This document shows positions 15,036 to 21,741 of a stretch of 24,002 nucleotides of DNA, in pieces. How positions within the stretch are numbered: the stretch's first letter is position 1; each line of letters opens with the position of its first letter. A model generated the notes under the pieces. The model searched no databases and was not told the origin of the DNA. It worked only from the letters and a program-made list of their open reading frames with translations. The stretch comes from Pseudomonadota bacterium (lineage in GTDB: Bacteria > Pseudomonadota > Alphaproteobacteria > Rhizobiales > Rhizobiaceae). The translations under genes were made by a program, and so were the position numbers. Where the stretch lies: positions 1 through 24,002 of the forward strand of contig JAEWOP010000191.1 in the NCBI GenBank assembly GCA_023399635.1. Reading direction: 5' to 3'.

Positions 15036-15992
15036 GTGGAGCAGTGTCATGACATCGCCCATCTCGGTCATGTTGAGGTGTTCACCGACCGCTACGAAGA
15101 GAGCCTAGACTTCTTCACGCGCGTTTATGGGCTGAAGCTTTCGGGCGAGGATGCCCAGTCCGCCTATCTCCGCGCCTGGGATGATTACGAGTTTCATTCG
15201 CTGAAGCTGACCCGCCACGACCGGACGGGCGTCGGCCATATCGCCTACCGCGCCGCCTCGGCTGAAGCGCTGGAGCGGCGAGCGAGGGCTATAGAACGTT
15301 CGGGTTACAAGGTTCACGGCTGGGTGGAAGGCGACCTTGGCCACGGCAGGGCCTTCCGCTTCGAAGACCCGTTCGGACACATCTTCGAGATCTATTGGGA
15401 GACCCGACGATACGAGCCGCAGACGGAGGCCGAACGTGCGGCTTTGAAAAATACGGCATCCGCATTCACTGGTGCCGCTCCGCGCCGCCTTGACCACCTG
15501 AACCTGCTGTCGAGCGACGTAACGGAGTTCCGTCGCTTCATGGAAACCTGCTTAGGCTCGCGGGTGACCGAGATGATCCAGCTCGACAATGGCCGTATCG
15601 GCGGCTGTTGGTTCACCATCAACAACAAGACCTATGACCTCGCCTGTACCGAGGAACATGGCGGTGGCGAGGGTCGCCTGCACCATGTCACCTATGCCAC
15701 GGATCAACGCGAGGACATCTTGAGGGCGGCAGACATCTTCCTGCAGAACGGCGTTCACATCGAGACGGGTCCGCACAAGCACGCCATCCAGGGAACTTTC
15801 TTTCTCTATGTCTGGGAGCCTGCTGGCAACCGGGTGGAACTGGCCAATGCTGGAGCGCGGCTCATCCTCGCACCGGACTGGCAGCCGGTTGTCTGGACTG
15901 AAACAGACCGCAAGAAGGGACAGGCCTGGGGGCTCAAGACTATCGAGACCTTCCATACCCATGGCACGCCGCCAGTGCAGAAGGACCACTGA
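15036..15992 (+). CDS. VOC-family (type I) extradiol ring-cleavage dioxygenase
   Basis: This 318-residue protein has two vicinal-oxygen-chelate domains in the arrangement of catechol 2,3-dioxygenase and homoprotocatechuate 2,3-dioxygenase. The N-terminal, non-metal domain starts IAHLGHVEVFTDRYEESLDF (7-26). The C-terminal domain carries the iron or manganese ligands H154 (RLDHLNLL), H216 or H217 (RLHHVTYAT) and E268 (GNRVEL). A second-shell histidine, H249, sits just before the FFLYVWEPAGNRVE segment, which nearly fits the extradiol dioxygenase signature. All catalytic positions are therefore intact. It lies inside an operon with GalB-, GalC- and GalD-type enzymes, where a LigAB/GalA-type dioxygenase would be expected, so the likely substrate is gallate or a related trihydroxylated or carboxylated catechol. 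Substrate identity cannot be read from the sequence. The start at GTG 15036 is set by an upstream GAGGAGGG. Confidence 0.85.
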   Translation: MEQCHDIAHLGHVEVFTDRYEESLDFFTRVYGLKLSGEDAQSAYLRAWDDYEFHSLKLTRHDRTGVGHIAYRAASAEALERRARAIERSGYKVHGWVEGDLGHGRAFRFEDPFGHIFEIYWETRRYEPQTEAERAALKNTASAFTGAAPRRLDHLNLLSSDVTEFRRFMETCLGSRVTEMIQLDNGRIGGCWFTINNKTYDLACTEEHGGGEGRLHHVTYATDQREDILRAADIFLQNGVHIETGPHKHAIQGTFFLYVWEPAGNRVELANAGARLILAPDWQPVVWTETDRKKGQAWGLKTIETFHTHGTPPVQKDH

Positions 15993-15993
15993 T

Positions 15994-16665
15994 ATGGGAG
16001 TCGTCGTCCAACCCATAGAGCGGGCAGACCAGGCAGTCATCCAGCGGCTGGCCATCGCGGGCGTTGCGACAGTACACGAGGCACAGGGGCGTACCGGCTG
16101 CCTTGCATCTTATATGCGCCCCATCTACTCCGGCGCGCAGATCGCCGGATCTGCCGTCACCATATCAGCACCACCTGGAGACAACTGGATGGTGCACGTT
16201 GCCATTGAGCAGCTGCAGGAAGGTGACGTCCTGGTGCTCGCTCCAACCTCTCCTTGTGATACCGGCTATTTTGGGGATCTTCTCGCAACTTCGGCGATGG
16301 CGCGCGGATGCCGTGGCTTGATTATCGACGCCGGAGTTCGCGATGTTCGCGACCTCACGGCGATGAAGTTTCCCGTATGGTCGAAGGCGATCTCTGCACA
16401 GGGCACTGTGAAGGAGACCTTGGGTTCCGTAAACATCCCGATCGTCTGCGCGGGAGCAGCGATCGAAGCTGGCGACGTGATTGTCGCCGATGACGACGGT
16501 GTGGTTGTTGTGAAGCGTTCCGATGCGGCCAGGATTGCCGATGCTGCCGACAATCGCCTTGCTGCAGAAGAGGCAAAGCGCCGGCGGCTGGCAGCTGGAG
16601 AACTCGGTCTGGATATTTACGGTATGCGTGAGCGGCTGGCGGAGAAGGGACTGAAATATGTCTGA
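15994..16665 (+). CDS. galC: 4-carboxy-4-hydroxy-2-oxoadipate aldolase (GalC/LigK, RraA-like fold)
   Basis: This class II pyruvate aldolase splits 4-carboxy-4-hydroxy-2-oxoadipate into pyruvate and oxaloacetate, and the family usually also decarboxylates oxaloacetate. The 223-residue protein matches the family length of about 225. It has the D-x20-R-D metal/pyruvate motif exactly: D95 in GYFGDLLATSA, then R116 and D117 in IIDAGVRDVRDL. The N-terminal TVHEAQGRTG (27-36) and the C-terminal DDDGVVVVKRSDA are also conserved. RraA, the RNase E inhibitor with the same fold, is a possible misassignment, but the complete aldolase motif and operon partners argue against it. ATG 15994 begins one base after the dioxygenase stop, with AAGGA upstream; longer readings run into that gene. 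The stop overlaps the next gene by eight bases. Confidence 0.88.
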   Translation: MGVVVQPIERADQAVIQRLAIAGVATVHEAQGRTGCLASYMRPIYSGAQIAGSAVTISAPPGDNWMVHVAIEQLQEGDVLVLAPTSPCDTGYFGDLLATSAMARGCRGLIIDAGVRDVRDLTAMKFPVWSKAISAQGTVKETLGSVNIPIVCAGAAIEAGDVIVADDDGVVVVKRSDAARIADAADNRLAAEEAKRRRLAAGELGLDIYGMRERLAEKGLKYV

Positions 16666-17731
16666 CGCCTTTGCTGAAGGCATCCCATGCCTTTGGATGC
16701 GCGGCGGGACGTCGAAGGCCGCTGTTTTCCTCGCGTCCGATCTTCCGACCGACCCAAGGGAGCGCGATGCGCTGCTGTTAAGGATCATGGGTTCTCCTGA
16801 TGCGCGACAGATAGATGGGATTGGCGGAGCTGACCCACTGACATCAAAGGTGGCGATTCTATCACCCTCGACCCGGGTGGATGCGGATGTGGATTACCTC
16901 TTTCTCCAGGTCTACGTCGATCAGCCGGTGGTGACCGATGCGCAGGGCTGCGGCAATATTCTTGCAGCCGTAGGCCCGGCGGCGATCGAACGCGGCCTCG
17001 TTAGGGCTGAAGATCCCGCGACGCCGGTGCGTATCCACATGGTCAACACTGGCGAGGTTTCACTGGCGCAGGTATCGACACCAGGCGGTCGCGTCTCCTA
17101 CGAGGGAGAGGCGCGGATAGACGGCGTCCCAGGGCGTCATGCTGAAGTACCACTTTTCTTCCAGAACACCGAAGGCTCCATGTGCGGAGCTCTTCTACCG
17201 ACCGGCAACAGCCAGGATACCATTGCAGGGGTCGAGTGCACGCTCATCGACAATGGCATGCCCGTTGTCATCCTCCGGGCTTCCGATTTCGGCCTGAAAG
17301 GGACGGAAGATCGGGAGACGCTTGATGCGAACGCCGGGCTGAAGGCGCGCCTGGAGACAATCCGTCTGGAGGCTGGGCCTCTCATGAACCTCGGAGACGT
17401 GCGCGACAAGTCGGTCCCGAAGATGACGATTGTTTCGACACCTCAAAATGGAGGGGCGATCTGCACGCGCAGCTTCATTCCTCACCGCTGCCACGCCTCT
17501 ATCGGCGTCTTTGCAGCCGTCAGCGTTGCAACCGCGTGCACATTGAAGGGCTCAGTCGCGGCCGATGTCGCGCAGCTTCCTGATGATGACCGTTTCCTCA
17601 TCGAGCATCCCACAGGTGCTGCAGAAGTGCTCGTACACCGAGATCGCCAAGGCGCGATCCAAGGCATTGGAACCTTGCGTACTGCTCGCAAGCTATTCGA
17701 CGGTCGCGTATTCCCTGCTCCGCCGATCTGA
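16658..17731 (+). CDS. galD: 4-oxalomesaconate tautomerase, GalD/LigU type (PrpF family)
   Basis: This PrpF-family isomerase interconverts tautomers or double-bond isomers of 4-oxalomesaconate so that the hydratase can use it. The 357-residue protein has the diaminopimelate-epimerase-like double fold. Family landmarks are the N-terminal WMRGGTSKAAVF (13-24), DGIGGADPLTSKVAI (53-67), the GCGN active-site turn (97-100) followed by AVGPAAIE (104-111), and a second-half FIPHRCHASIGVFAAV segment. Other PrpF members act on methylaconitate, but adjacency to galB- and galC-like genes favours the oxalomesaconate reaction. The ATG overlaps the galC stop by eight bases, and GGAGAAGGG lies upstream. It is the last gene of the catabolic operon and faces nadE, with a 72-bp gap that shows no convincing terminator. 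Confidence 0.86.
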   Translation: MSDAFAEGIPCLWMRGGTSKAAVFLASDLPTDPRERDALLLRIMGSPDARQIDGIGGADPLTSKVAILSPSTRVDADVDYLFLQVYVDQPVVTDAQGCGNILAAVGPAAIERGLVRAEDPATPVRIHMVNTGEVSLAQVSTPGGRVSYEGEARIDGVPGRHAEVPLFFQNTEGSMCGALLPTGNSQDTIAGVECTLIDNGMPVVILRASDFGLKGTEDRETLDANAGLKARLETIRLEAGPLMNLGDVRDKSVPKMTIVSTPQNGGAICTRSFIPHRCHASIGVFAAVSVATACTLKGSVAADVAQLPDDDRFLIEHPTGAAEVLVHRDRQGAIQGIGTLRTARKLFDGRVFPAPPI

Positions 17732-17803
17732 CTGATCCTACAAGTGCTGGCGCGGGAGTGCGCGAATTCCACCCGCCCTTTCTGACGCTAAACCTGTACC
17801 CGT

Positions 17804-19849
17804 TCAGTCATCGGGCACGTTGTCTCGCAGTTCTGCCAGCCACACCTTACTGCTGGCATCGGACGGTGCGCGCCAGTCGCCGCGCGGAGAAAGTGAACCA
17901 CCAGAGGTGATCTTCGGACCGTTGGGCAGAGTGGAACGCTTGAACTGGTTGGCAAAGAACCGCCGGAGGAAGATCTCCAGCCAGTGGCGGATTTCTCTGA
18001 GTGTATAAGCCCGCTTCTGCTCTTCGGGAATGGCAACTGGCCAATTGCCGCGTTGAGCATCGCTCCAGGCGGTGTAAGCGAGGAATGCTATTTTTGAAGG
18101 CCGGTAGCCATAGCGCGTCAGATAGAAAAGGTTGAAGTCCTGGAGCGCGTAGGGCCCGACAATATCCTGCGTCGATTGCAGCACGCCCTCCTCGCCCGGC
18201 GGCACCAGTTCCGGCGAGATCTCCGTATCCAGGATAGCCTCCAGCACGGCAGCCGTTTCCTCCGAGACGTCTCCAGAGTGCGCCACGAAGCGGATAAGGT
18301 GCTGGATCAGCGTCTTTGAGACGGAAGCATTGACGTTGTAGTGCGACATGTGATCGCCTACGCCATAGGTGCACCAGCCCAGCCCTAGTTCGGAAAGGTC
18401 GCCCGTGCCGACCACCAAGCCGCCAACCTGATTGGCGAGACGGAAAAGGTAATCGGTACGGAGCCCCGCCTGCACGTTCTCGAAGGTGACGTCGTAGACA
18501 GGTTCACCTGCACCGAAGGGATGTCCGAGGTCGGCTAACATCTGGCGCGCGGCGGGACGGATGTCGATCTCTTCTCCGGTGACCCCAAGGCTGTTGATCA
18601 GCGTCCAGGCGTTGCTCTTCGTACTGTCGGAGGTGGCAAAACCCGGCAGCGTGTAGGCACGAATATCCTTTCGCTCCCCGCCTATCATGTCTATGGCGCG
18701 CGCGGTGACAATCAAGGCTTGAGTTGAATCCAGCCCGCCAGACACTCCAATGACTGGATGCTTGATCCCCGTCGCCAAGAGGCGCTTTGCCAAGCCCTGC
18801 ACCTGAATGTTATATGCTTCATAGCAATCTTCTCTAAGACGCGCCGGATCGGACGGAACGTAAGGAAAGCGCTCGATATGCCGCTGGAGCGGTACGGGAG
18901 CTGCGGGACGGTCCAGCCTAAATTCGACAATGCGGAACGCGGGGGTCCCCGCGAGCTCATTCCTCGCACACTCGCCGAACGTATTGAGGCGCATCCGTTC
19001 CTGCCGCAGACGTCCGAGATCTACATCACCGGTCACAAACGTGCTATCAGCGGGAAAACGGTTCGTCTCTGCCAGCAGATCGCCATACTCAAAGATCGCT
19101 GCATGCCCATCCCAAGCCAGATCCGTCGTGGACTCGCCCGGTCCTGCAGCCGAATAGGCATAGGCTGAGATCGTACGCGCCGATTGACTGGCGCACAGCA
19201 TTCGCCGCGTTTCGGCCTTGCCGATTGTAATGTTGCTGGCAGAGAGATTGAGAAGCAGTTCCGCACCCGCCATGGCCGCGCGGGTCGAAGGCGGCAGCGG
19301 CATCCAGAAATCTTCGCAGATCTCTACATGGAAGGTGAAAGGGACGCTGCCTTGCGAGCGAAACAGCAGATCAACCCCGAAAGGAACGCGCTGACTTGCA
19401 ACCGATATCGTGGCGTTGATCATTCCGCTACCGGGCGAGAAATGGCGACGCTCGTAGAATTCCCGGTAGTTTGGCAGGTAGGATTTCGGAACGACGCCTA
19501 GGATCACACCGCGGTGGATGATGATCGCGGTGTTGTAGAGGCACCCTTCGTGCCGCAGCGGCGCACCAATCGTCAGCACGGGGTAGAGCTGTTTGCTAGC
19601 TTCTACGATCCGCGCCACAGCCTTCTCAACGGCGTCGAGAAGCGCATCCTGCAGCAACAGATCATCGATGGCGTAGGAGGAAAGGCCAAGCTCGGGAAAA
19701 AGCATGACTGCGGTACTTTGCGCGTGACCCGATTCCGCCAGGCGCAGCGTTTCCTGAACCGCGAAGTCAGGATCGGCAACTTCAGTGCTTGGCACGCATG
19801 TCGCCACGCGGATGAATTCGTGGCTGTACATCGAATAGAACTCGTTCAC
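17804..19849 (-). CDS. nadE: Glutamine-dependent NAD+ synthetase, long form
   Basis: NadE amidates deamido-NAD to NAD+ using ammonia released from glutamine by its own glutaminase domain. The 681-residue protein is of the Mycobacterium tuberculosis type (679 residues), with the near-identical opening NEFYSMYSHEFIRVATC. The nitrilase-like glutaminase domain carries the triad E53 (FPELGLSSY), K122 (VPKSYLP) and C178 (HVEICEDFW). The synthetase domain has the PP-loop SGGLDST and conserved YDVTFENVQAGLRTDYLFR and GTGDLSELGLGW. The GTG at 19849 is chosen because AGGAGA lies upstream and it aligns with the mycobacterial start; a reading from 19906 adds 19 unconserved residues. It uses the NadD product. 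Many rhizobia carry a shorter NadE elsewhere, so this may be a second, acquired copy. Confidence 0.95.
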   Translation of the reverse strand: MNEFYSMYSHEFIRVATCVPSTEVADPDFAVQETLRLAESGHAQSTAVMLFPELGLSSYAIDDLLLQDALLDAVEKAVARIVEASKQLYPVLTIGAPLRHEGCLYNTAIIIHRGVILGVVPKSYLPNYREFYERRHFSPGSGMINATISVASQRVPFGVDLLFRSQGSVPFTFHVEICEDFWMPLPPSTRAAMAGAELLLNLSASNITIGKAETRRMLCASQSARTISAYAYSAAGPGESTTDLAWDGHAAIFEYGDLLAETNRFPADSTFVTGDVDLGRLRQERMRLNTFGECARNELAGTPAFRIVEFRLDRPAAPVPLQRHIERFPYVPSDPARLREDCYEAYNIQVQGLAKRLLATGIKHPVIGVSGGLDSTQALIVTARAIDMIGGERKDIRAYTLPGFATSDSTKSNAWTLINSLGVTGEEIDIRPAARQMLADLGHPFGAGEPVYDVTFENVQAGLRTDYLFRLANQVGGLVVGTGDLSELGLGWCTYGVGDHMSHYNVNASVSKTLIQHLIRFVAHSGDVSEETAAVLEAILDTEISPELVPPGEEGVLQSTQDIVGPYALQDFNLFYLTRYGYRPSKIAFLAYTAWSDAQRGNWPVAIPEEQKRAYTLREIRHWLEIFLRRFFANQFKRSTLPNGPKITSGGSLSPRGDWRAPSDASSKVWLAELRDNVPDD

Positions 19850-20087
19850 GACCTTCTCTCTCCTCGTCTGAACCTCGGCATGCCTACAACTGGGCGTGAT
19901 CGGCATAGGATCGGCTACGCATCATCCTCAACTCTACCTACGATCCCGCTCTCCAGCATCGGGTCGCTTGGTTCCAGGATCACCTGTCTAGCGCCAGAAG
20001 TTTGCAGAGGGAACAGGTCAGGCAGACGCCTTGAGCTACCGGTTGCTGATCTAGTCACGCATTGATACCGTCTCTCCGCCCTTTCAC

Positions 20088-21095
20088 TTAGCGACGGGTG
20101 TAACGTCGCGCGGCCAAAGCGATTGCAGACATCGCGCCAAGCCCCGCCCCGGCGAGAGCTAGCCTGACCGATAAACCGGATACGGCTCCTACCCAGGAAG
20201 AGGATTCCTTCCGGAACCGCCCCTCCGTAGCGGCCGCACGAGTGACGGGAGCGAAAAGATTGTCTTCGCGGCCGGGGCTCACGGGGGTGCGGTCCATCTG
20301 GCCTTCGTATGCCTGAGAGGCTGCCAAACGATCGGTCAAGCCTGGCAGCAACAGACCGCCGACGATCGTCTTGACGGTGGGCATGCCGATCCAAAGCTCG
20401 CGCGGCGCCGACAGAGCGCCCTGATAAATCTGCTCCGCAACAGCCTCTGGCGCAAACACGGGTGCAACAGGACGCGGCTGCCGATCCATCTTGCACCGCG
20501 CCCAATCGAATTGAGGTGTGTTGACAGCCGGAAGATGGATCATCGTAAGCCGAATTGGCGACCCATCATGGACAAGTTCGCTGCGCAGGGAATCAATGAA
20601 GACCCGCGTCGCGGCCTTGGCGCCGCAATATGCCGACTGCAGCGGGATTGAGCGGTAAGCAAGCGCGGAGCCAATCGACACGATCGTCCCCCGACCAGCA
20701 CGTGACATATGCTTAAGCGCAGCCTGGGTGCCATATACCTGCCCAAGATAGGTGACCTCCGTCACCCGCTTGAATTCCTCCGGCTCAATGGCCGAGGCAG
20801 GCCCGAAAACGGTGACCATGGCGTTGTTGATCCAGATATCGATCCCCCCCCAGGCCTCGTTCACTTTGTCCGCGACCTCGTTCAAGGCGGGGGAATCTGC
20901 CACATCTGCCTTGAGAACCAGCGCCTCTCCGCCCAAGGCATCGATCTCACTTGCGACCGCCTCCAGTCCTTCGGCACCGCGCGCGACAACGCCAACCCGC
21001 CAGCCTTCACGGGCGAAGACATGAGCGACTGCGCGCCCTACCCCTGCCGATGCACCAGTGATCACCACTGTCGATTTCCGAGACGGCAAACTCAC
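20088..21095 (-). CDS. Short-chain dehydrogenase/reductase with C-terminal membrane segment
   Basis: This 335-residue SDR has a Rossmann domain with TGASAGVG (13-20), DV in LKADVAD, NNA (90-92) and the catalytic set S143 (SIGSALAY), Y156 and K160 (YCGAK). The LPAVNTPQFDW segment after strand six is frequent in a group of uncharacterised bacterial SDRs. A hydrophobic, glycine/alanine-rich helix at about 301-328, ending in RRYTRR, suggests a C-terminal membrane anchor with the catalytic domain in the cytoplasm. The GTG at 21095 has GGAGG five bases upstream and gives a standard start; an ATG at 21113 is an alternative. The substrate is unknown. It is divergent from the symporter operon and 238 bases upstream of nadE on the same strand; that gap holds nothing I recognise. 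Confidence 0.88.
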   Translation of the reverse strand: MSLPSRKSTVVITGASAGVGRAVAHVFAREGWRVGVVARGAEGLEAVASEIDALGGEALVLKADVADSPALNEVADKVNEAWGGIDIWINNAMVTVFGPASAIEPEEFKRVTEVTYLGQVYGTQAALKHMSRAGRGTIVSIGSALAYRSIPLQSAYCGAKAATRVFIDSLRSELVHDGSPIRLTMIHLPAVNTPQFDWARCKMDRQPRPVAPVFAPEAVAEQIYQGALSAPRELWIGMPTVKTIVGGLLLPGLTDRLAASQAYEGQMDRTPVSPGREDNLFAPVTRAAATEGRFRKESSSWVGAVSGLSVRLALAGAGLGAMSAIALAARRYTRR

Positions 21096-21146
21096 GATGA
21101 CCTCCGGCTGCATGCAATTGTTTTGACGCCAAACGCATGAGCAAGC

Positions 21147-21162
21147 GCTTGGTTCGCCAAGC
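21147..21162 (+). promoter_or_regulatory. Perfect UUCG-loop hairpin in the symporter leader
   Basis: GCTTGG-TTCG-CCAAGC is a 6-bp perfect stem closed by a TTCG (UUCG) tetraloop. It lies nine bases before the purine-rich AGGGAGGGAG of the first small ORF. It could be an RNA structure in the leader if transcription starts upstream, or an operator half-site pair. No function is assigned. Confidence 0.35.
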
Positions 21163-21182
21163 ACCAGCCGAGGGAGGGAGCC

Positions 21183-21281
21183 ATGGAACAGATCGGCCGG
21201 CTCAGGCCAAAAGCACCGCTCAAATGGAAAAGCTGTCTGATCATGCTCACAATGCAGCTATTCTTGTGCGCTGCAGCATAA
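21183..21281 (+). CDS. Possible 32-residue small membrane or leader peptide
   Basis: The ORF starts at ATG 21183 after a strong AGGGAGGGAG purine run (21171-21180) and encodes 32 residues. The first half is basic (RLRPKAPLKWK) and the second half hydrophobic (CLIMLTMQLFLCAAA), the profile of a small single-pass membrane protein or a signal-peptide-like leader. I recognise no family. Without comparative data it may be a chance ORF; the good ribosome site and membrane-like composition are the only support. Confidence 0.3.
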   Translation: MEQIGRLRPKAPLKWKSCLIMLTMQLFLCAAA

Positions 21282-21346
21282 ACATGAGACCCATCCTCTG
21301 AGTATTGGTTAAACTTCTGTGGAAGTACGACTAACGGAGGATGTAC

Positions 21347-21448
21347 GTGTCACAGGTGATTAGTTACTCCTTGATACTTGTCTATTCCGCTGCGGGACTC
21401 GGGTGCGGCGTGGGCAAAGAGGGTTTGGCGCGTAAGGGCGCTATCTGA
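21347..21448 (+). CDS. Possible 33-residue small hydrophobic protein upstream of the symporter
   Basis: GTG 21347 has GGAGG (21336-21340) exactly six bases upstream. The ORF encodes 33 residues with a hydrophobic stretch (VISYSLILVYSAAGLGCGV) followed by a basic tail (KEGLARKGAI), consistent with one membrane helix. An in-frame ATG at 21341 abuts the Shine-Dalgarno and is a less likely start. The stop lies 18 bases before the DUF4212 start, with that gene's own GGGAGG in between, which is operon-like spacing. No known family is recognised. Confidence 0.35.
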   Translation: MSQVISYSLILVYSAAGLGCGVGKEGLARKGAI

Positions 21449-21466
21449 GGAAAGGGAGGAGCATAC

Positions 21467-21727
21467 GTGGCGGACAAATCATCGTCCAATGCCTATTGGG
21501 CCGCAAATATTCGCATCATCACCATCTGCCTGATCATTTGGGCAGTTGTTTCTTACGGCTTCGGCATTCTGCTGCGGCCGATGCTTTCCGGCATACCGGT
21601 AGGCGGAACGGATCTGGGCTTCTGGTTTGCCCAGCAGGGATCCATTCTCGTCTTCATCGCGCTGATTTTCTATTACGCGGTCTACATGAACCGGCTCGAT
21701 CGTGAGCACGGCGTAGACGAGCAGTAA
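21467..21727 (+). CDS. DUF4212 sodium/substrate symporter small subunit
   Basis: This 86-residue membrane protein has two predicted transmembrane helices (about 16-37 and 56-72). It carries the family pattern YWAANIRI (10-17), FGILLRP (32-38), GFWFAQQGSI (51-60) and MNRLDREHGVDE (74-85). Members of DUF4212 are almost always encoded directly before a large sodium:solute symporter and are regarded as its small subunit. The GTG at 21467 has GGGAGG seven bases upstream. The symporter gene starts 14 bases after its stop. Confidence 0.93.
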   Translation: MADKSSSNAYWAANIRIITICLIIWAVVSYGFGILLRPMLSGIPVGGTDLGFWFAQQGSILVFIALIFYYAVYMNRLDREHGVDEQ

Positions 21728-21741
21728 GGGACGGGGGAACA

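Larger units (their letters stand above)
21096..21466. other. 371-bp divergent leader region
   Basis: This is the only long stretch without an established gene. It separates the SDR gene (minus) from the symporter operon (plus). It contains a UUCG-loop hairpin (21147-21162) and two short plus-strand ORFs with good Shine-Dalgarno sequences (from 21183 and 21347). I found no convincing sigma70 or sigma54 promoter by eye. Confidence 0.6.

Noticed and set aside
15994..16665. RraA (RNase E inhibitor) as identity of the aldolase gene
   Set aside because: The D-x20-R-D aldolase motif is complete and the neighbours are GalB- and GalD-type enzymes, which favours GalC/LigK.
17732..17803. Terminator between convergent galD and nadE
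   Set aside because: Only a 5-bp GCGGG/CCCGC match with a long loop and a short CTTTCT was found; too weak to annotate.
19915..20505. Minus-strand ORF of 196 codons overlapping the SDR gene end
   Set aside because: Most of it is an out-of-frame reading of the SDR gene; no motif or ribosome site supports it.
21301..21466. Sigma54 promoter in the symporter leader
   Set aside because: TGGCGCG at about 21426 resembles a -24 element, but no GC of a -12 TTGC element lies at the required spacing.
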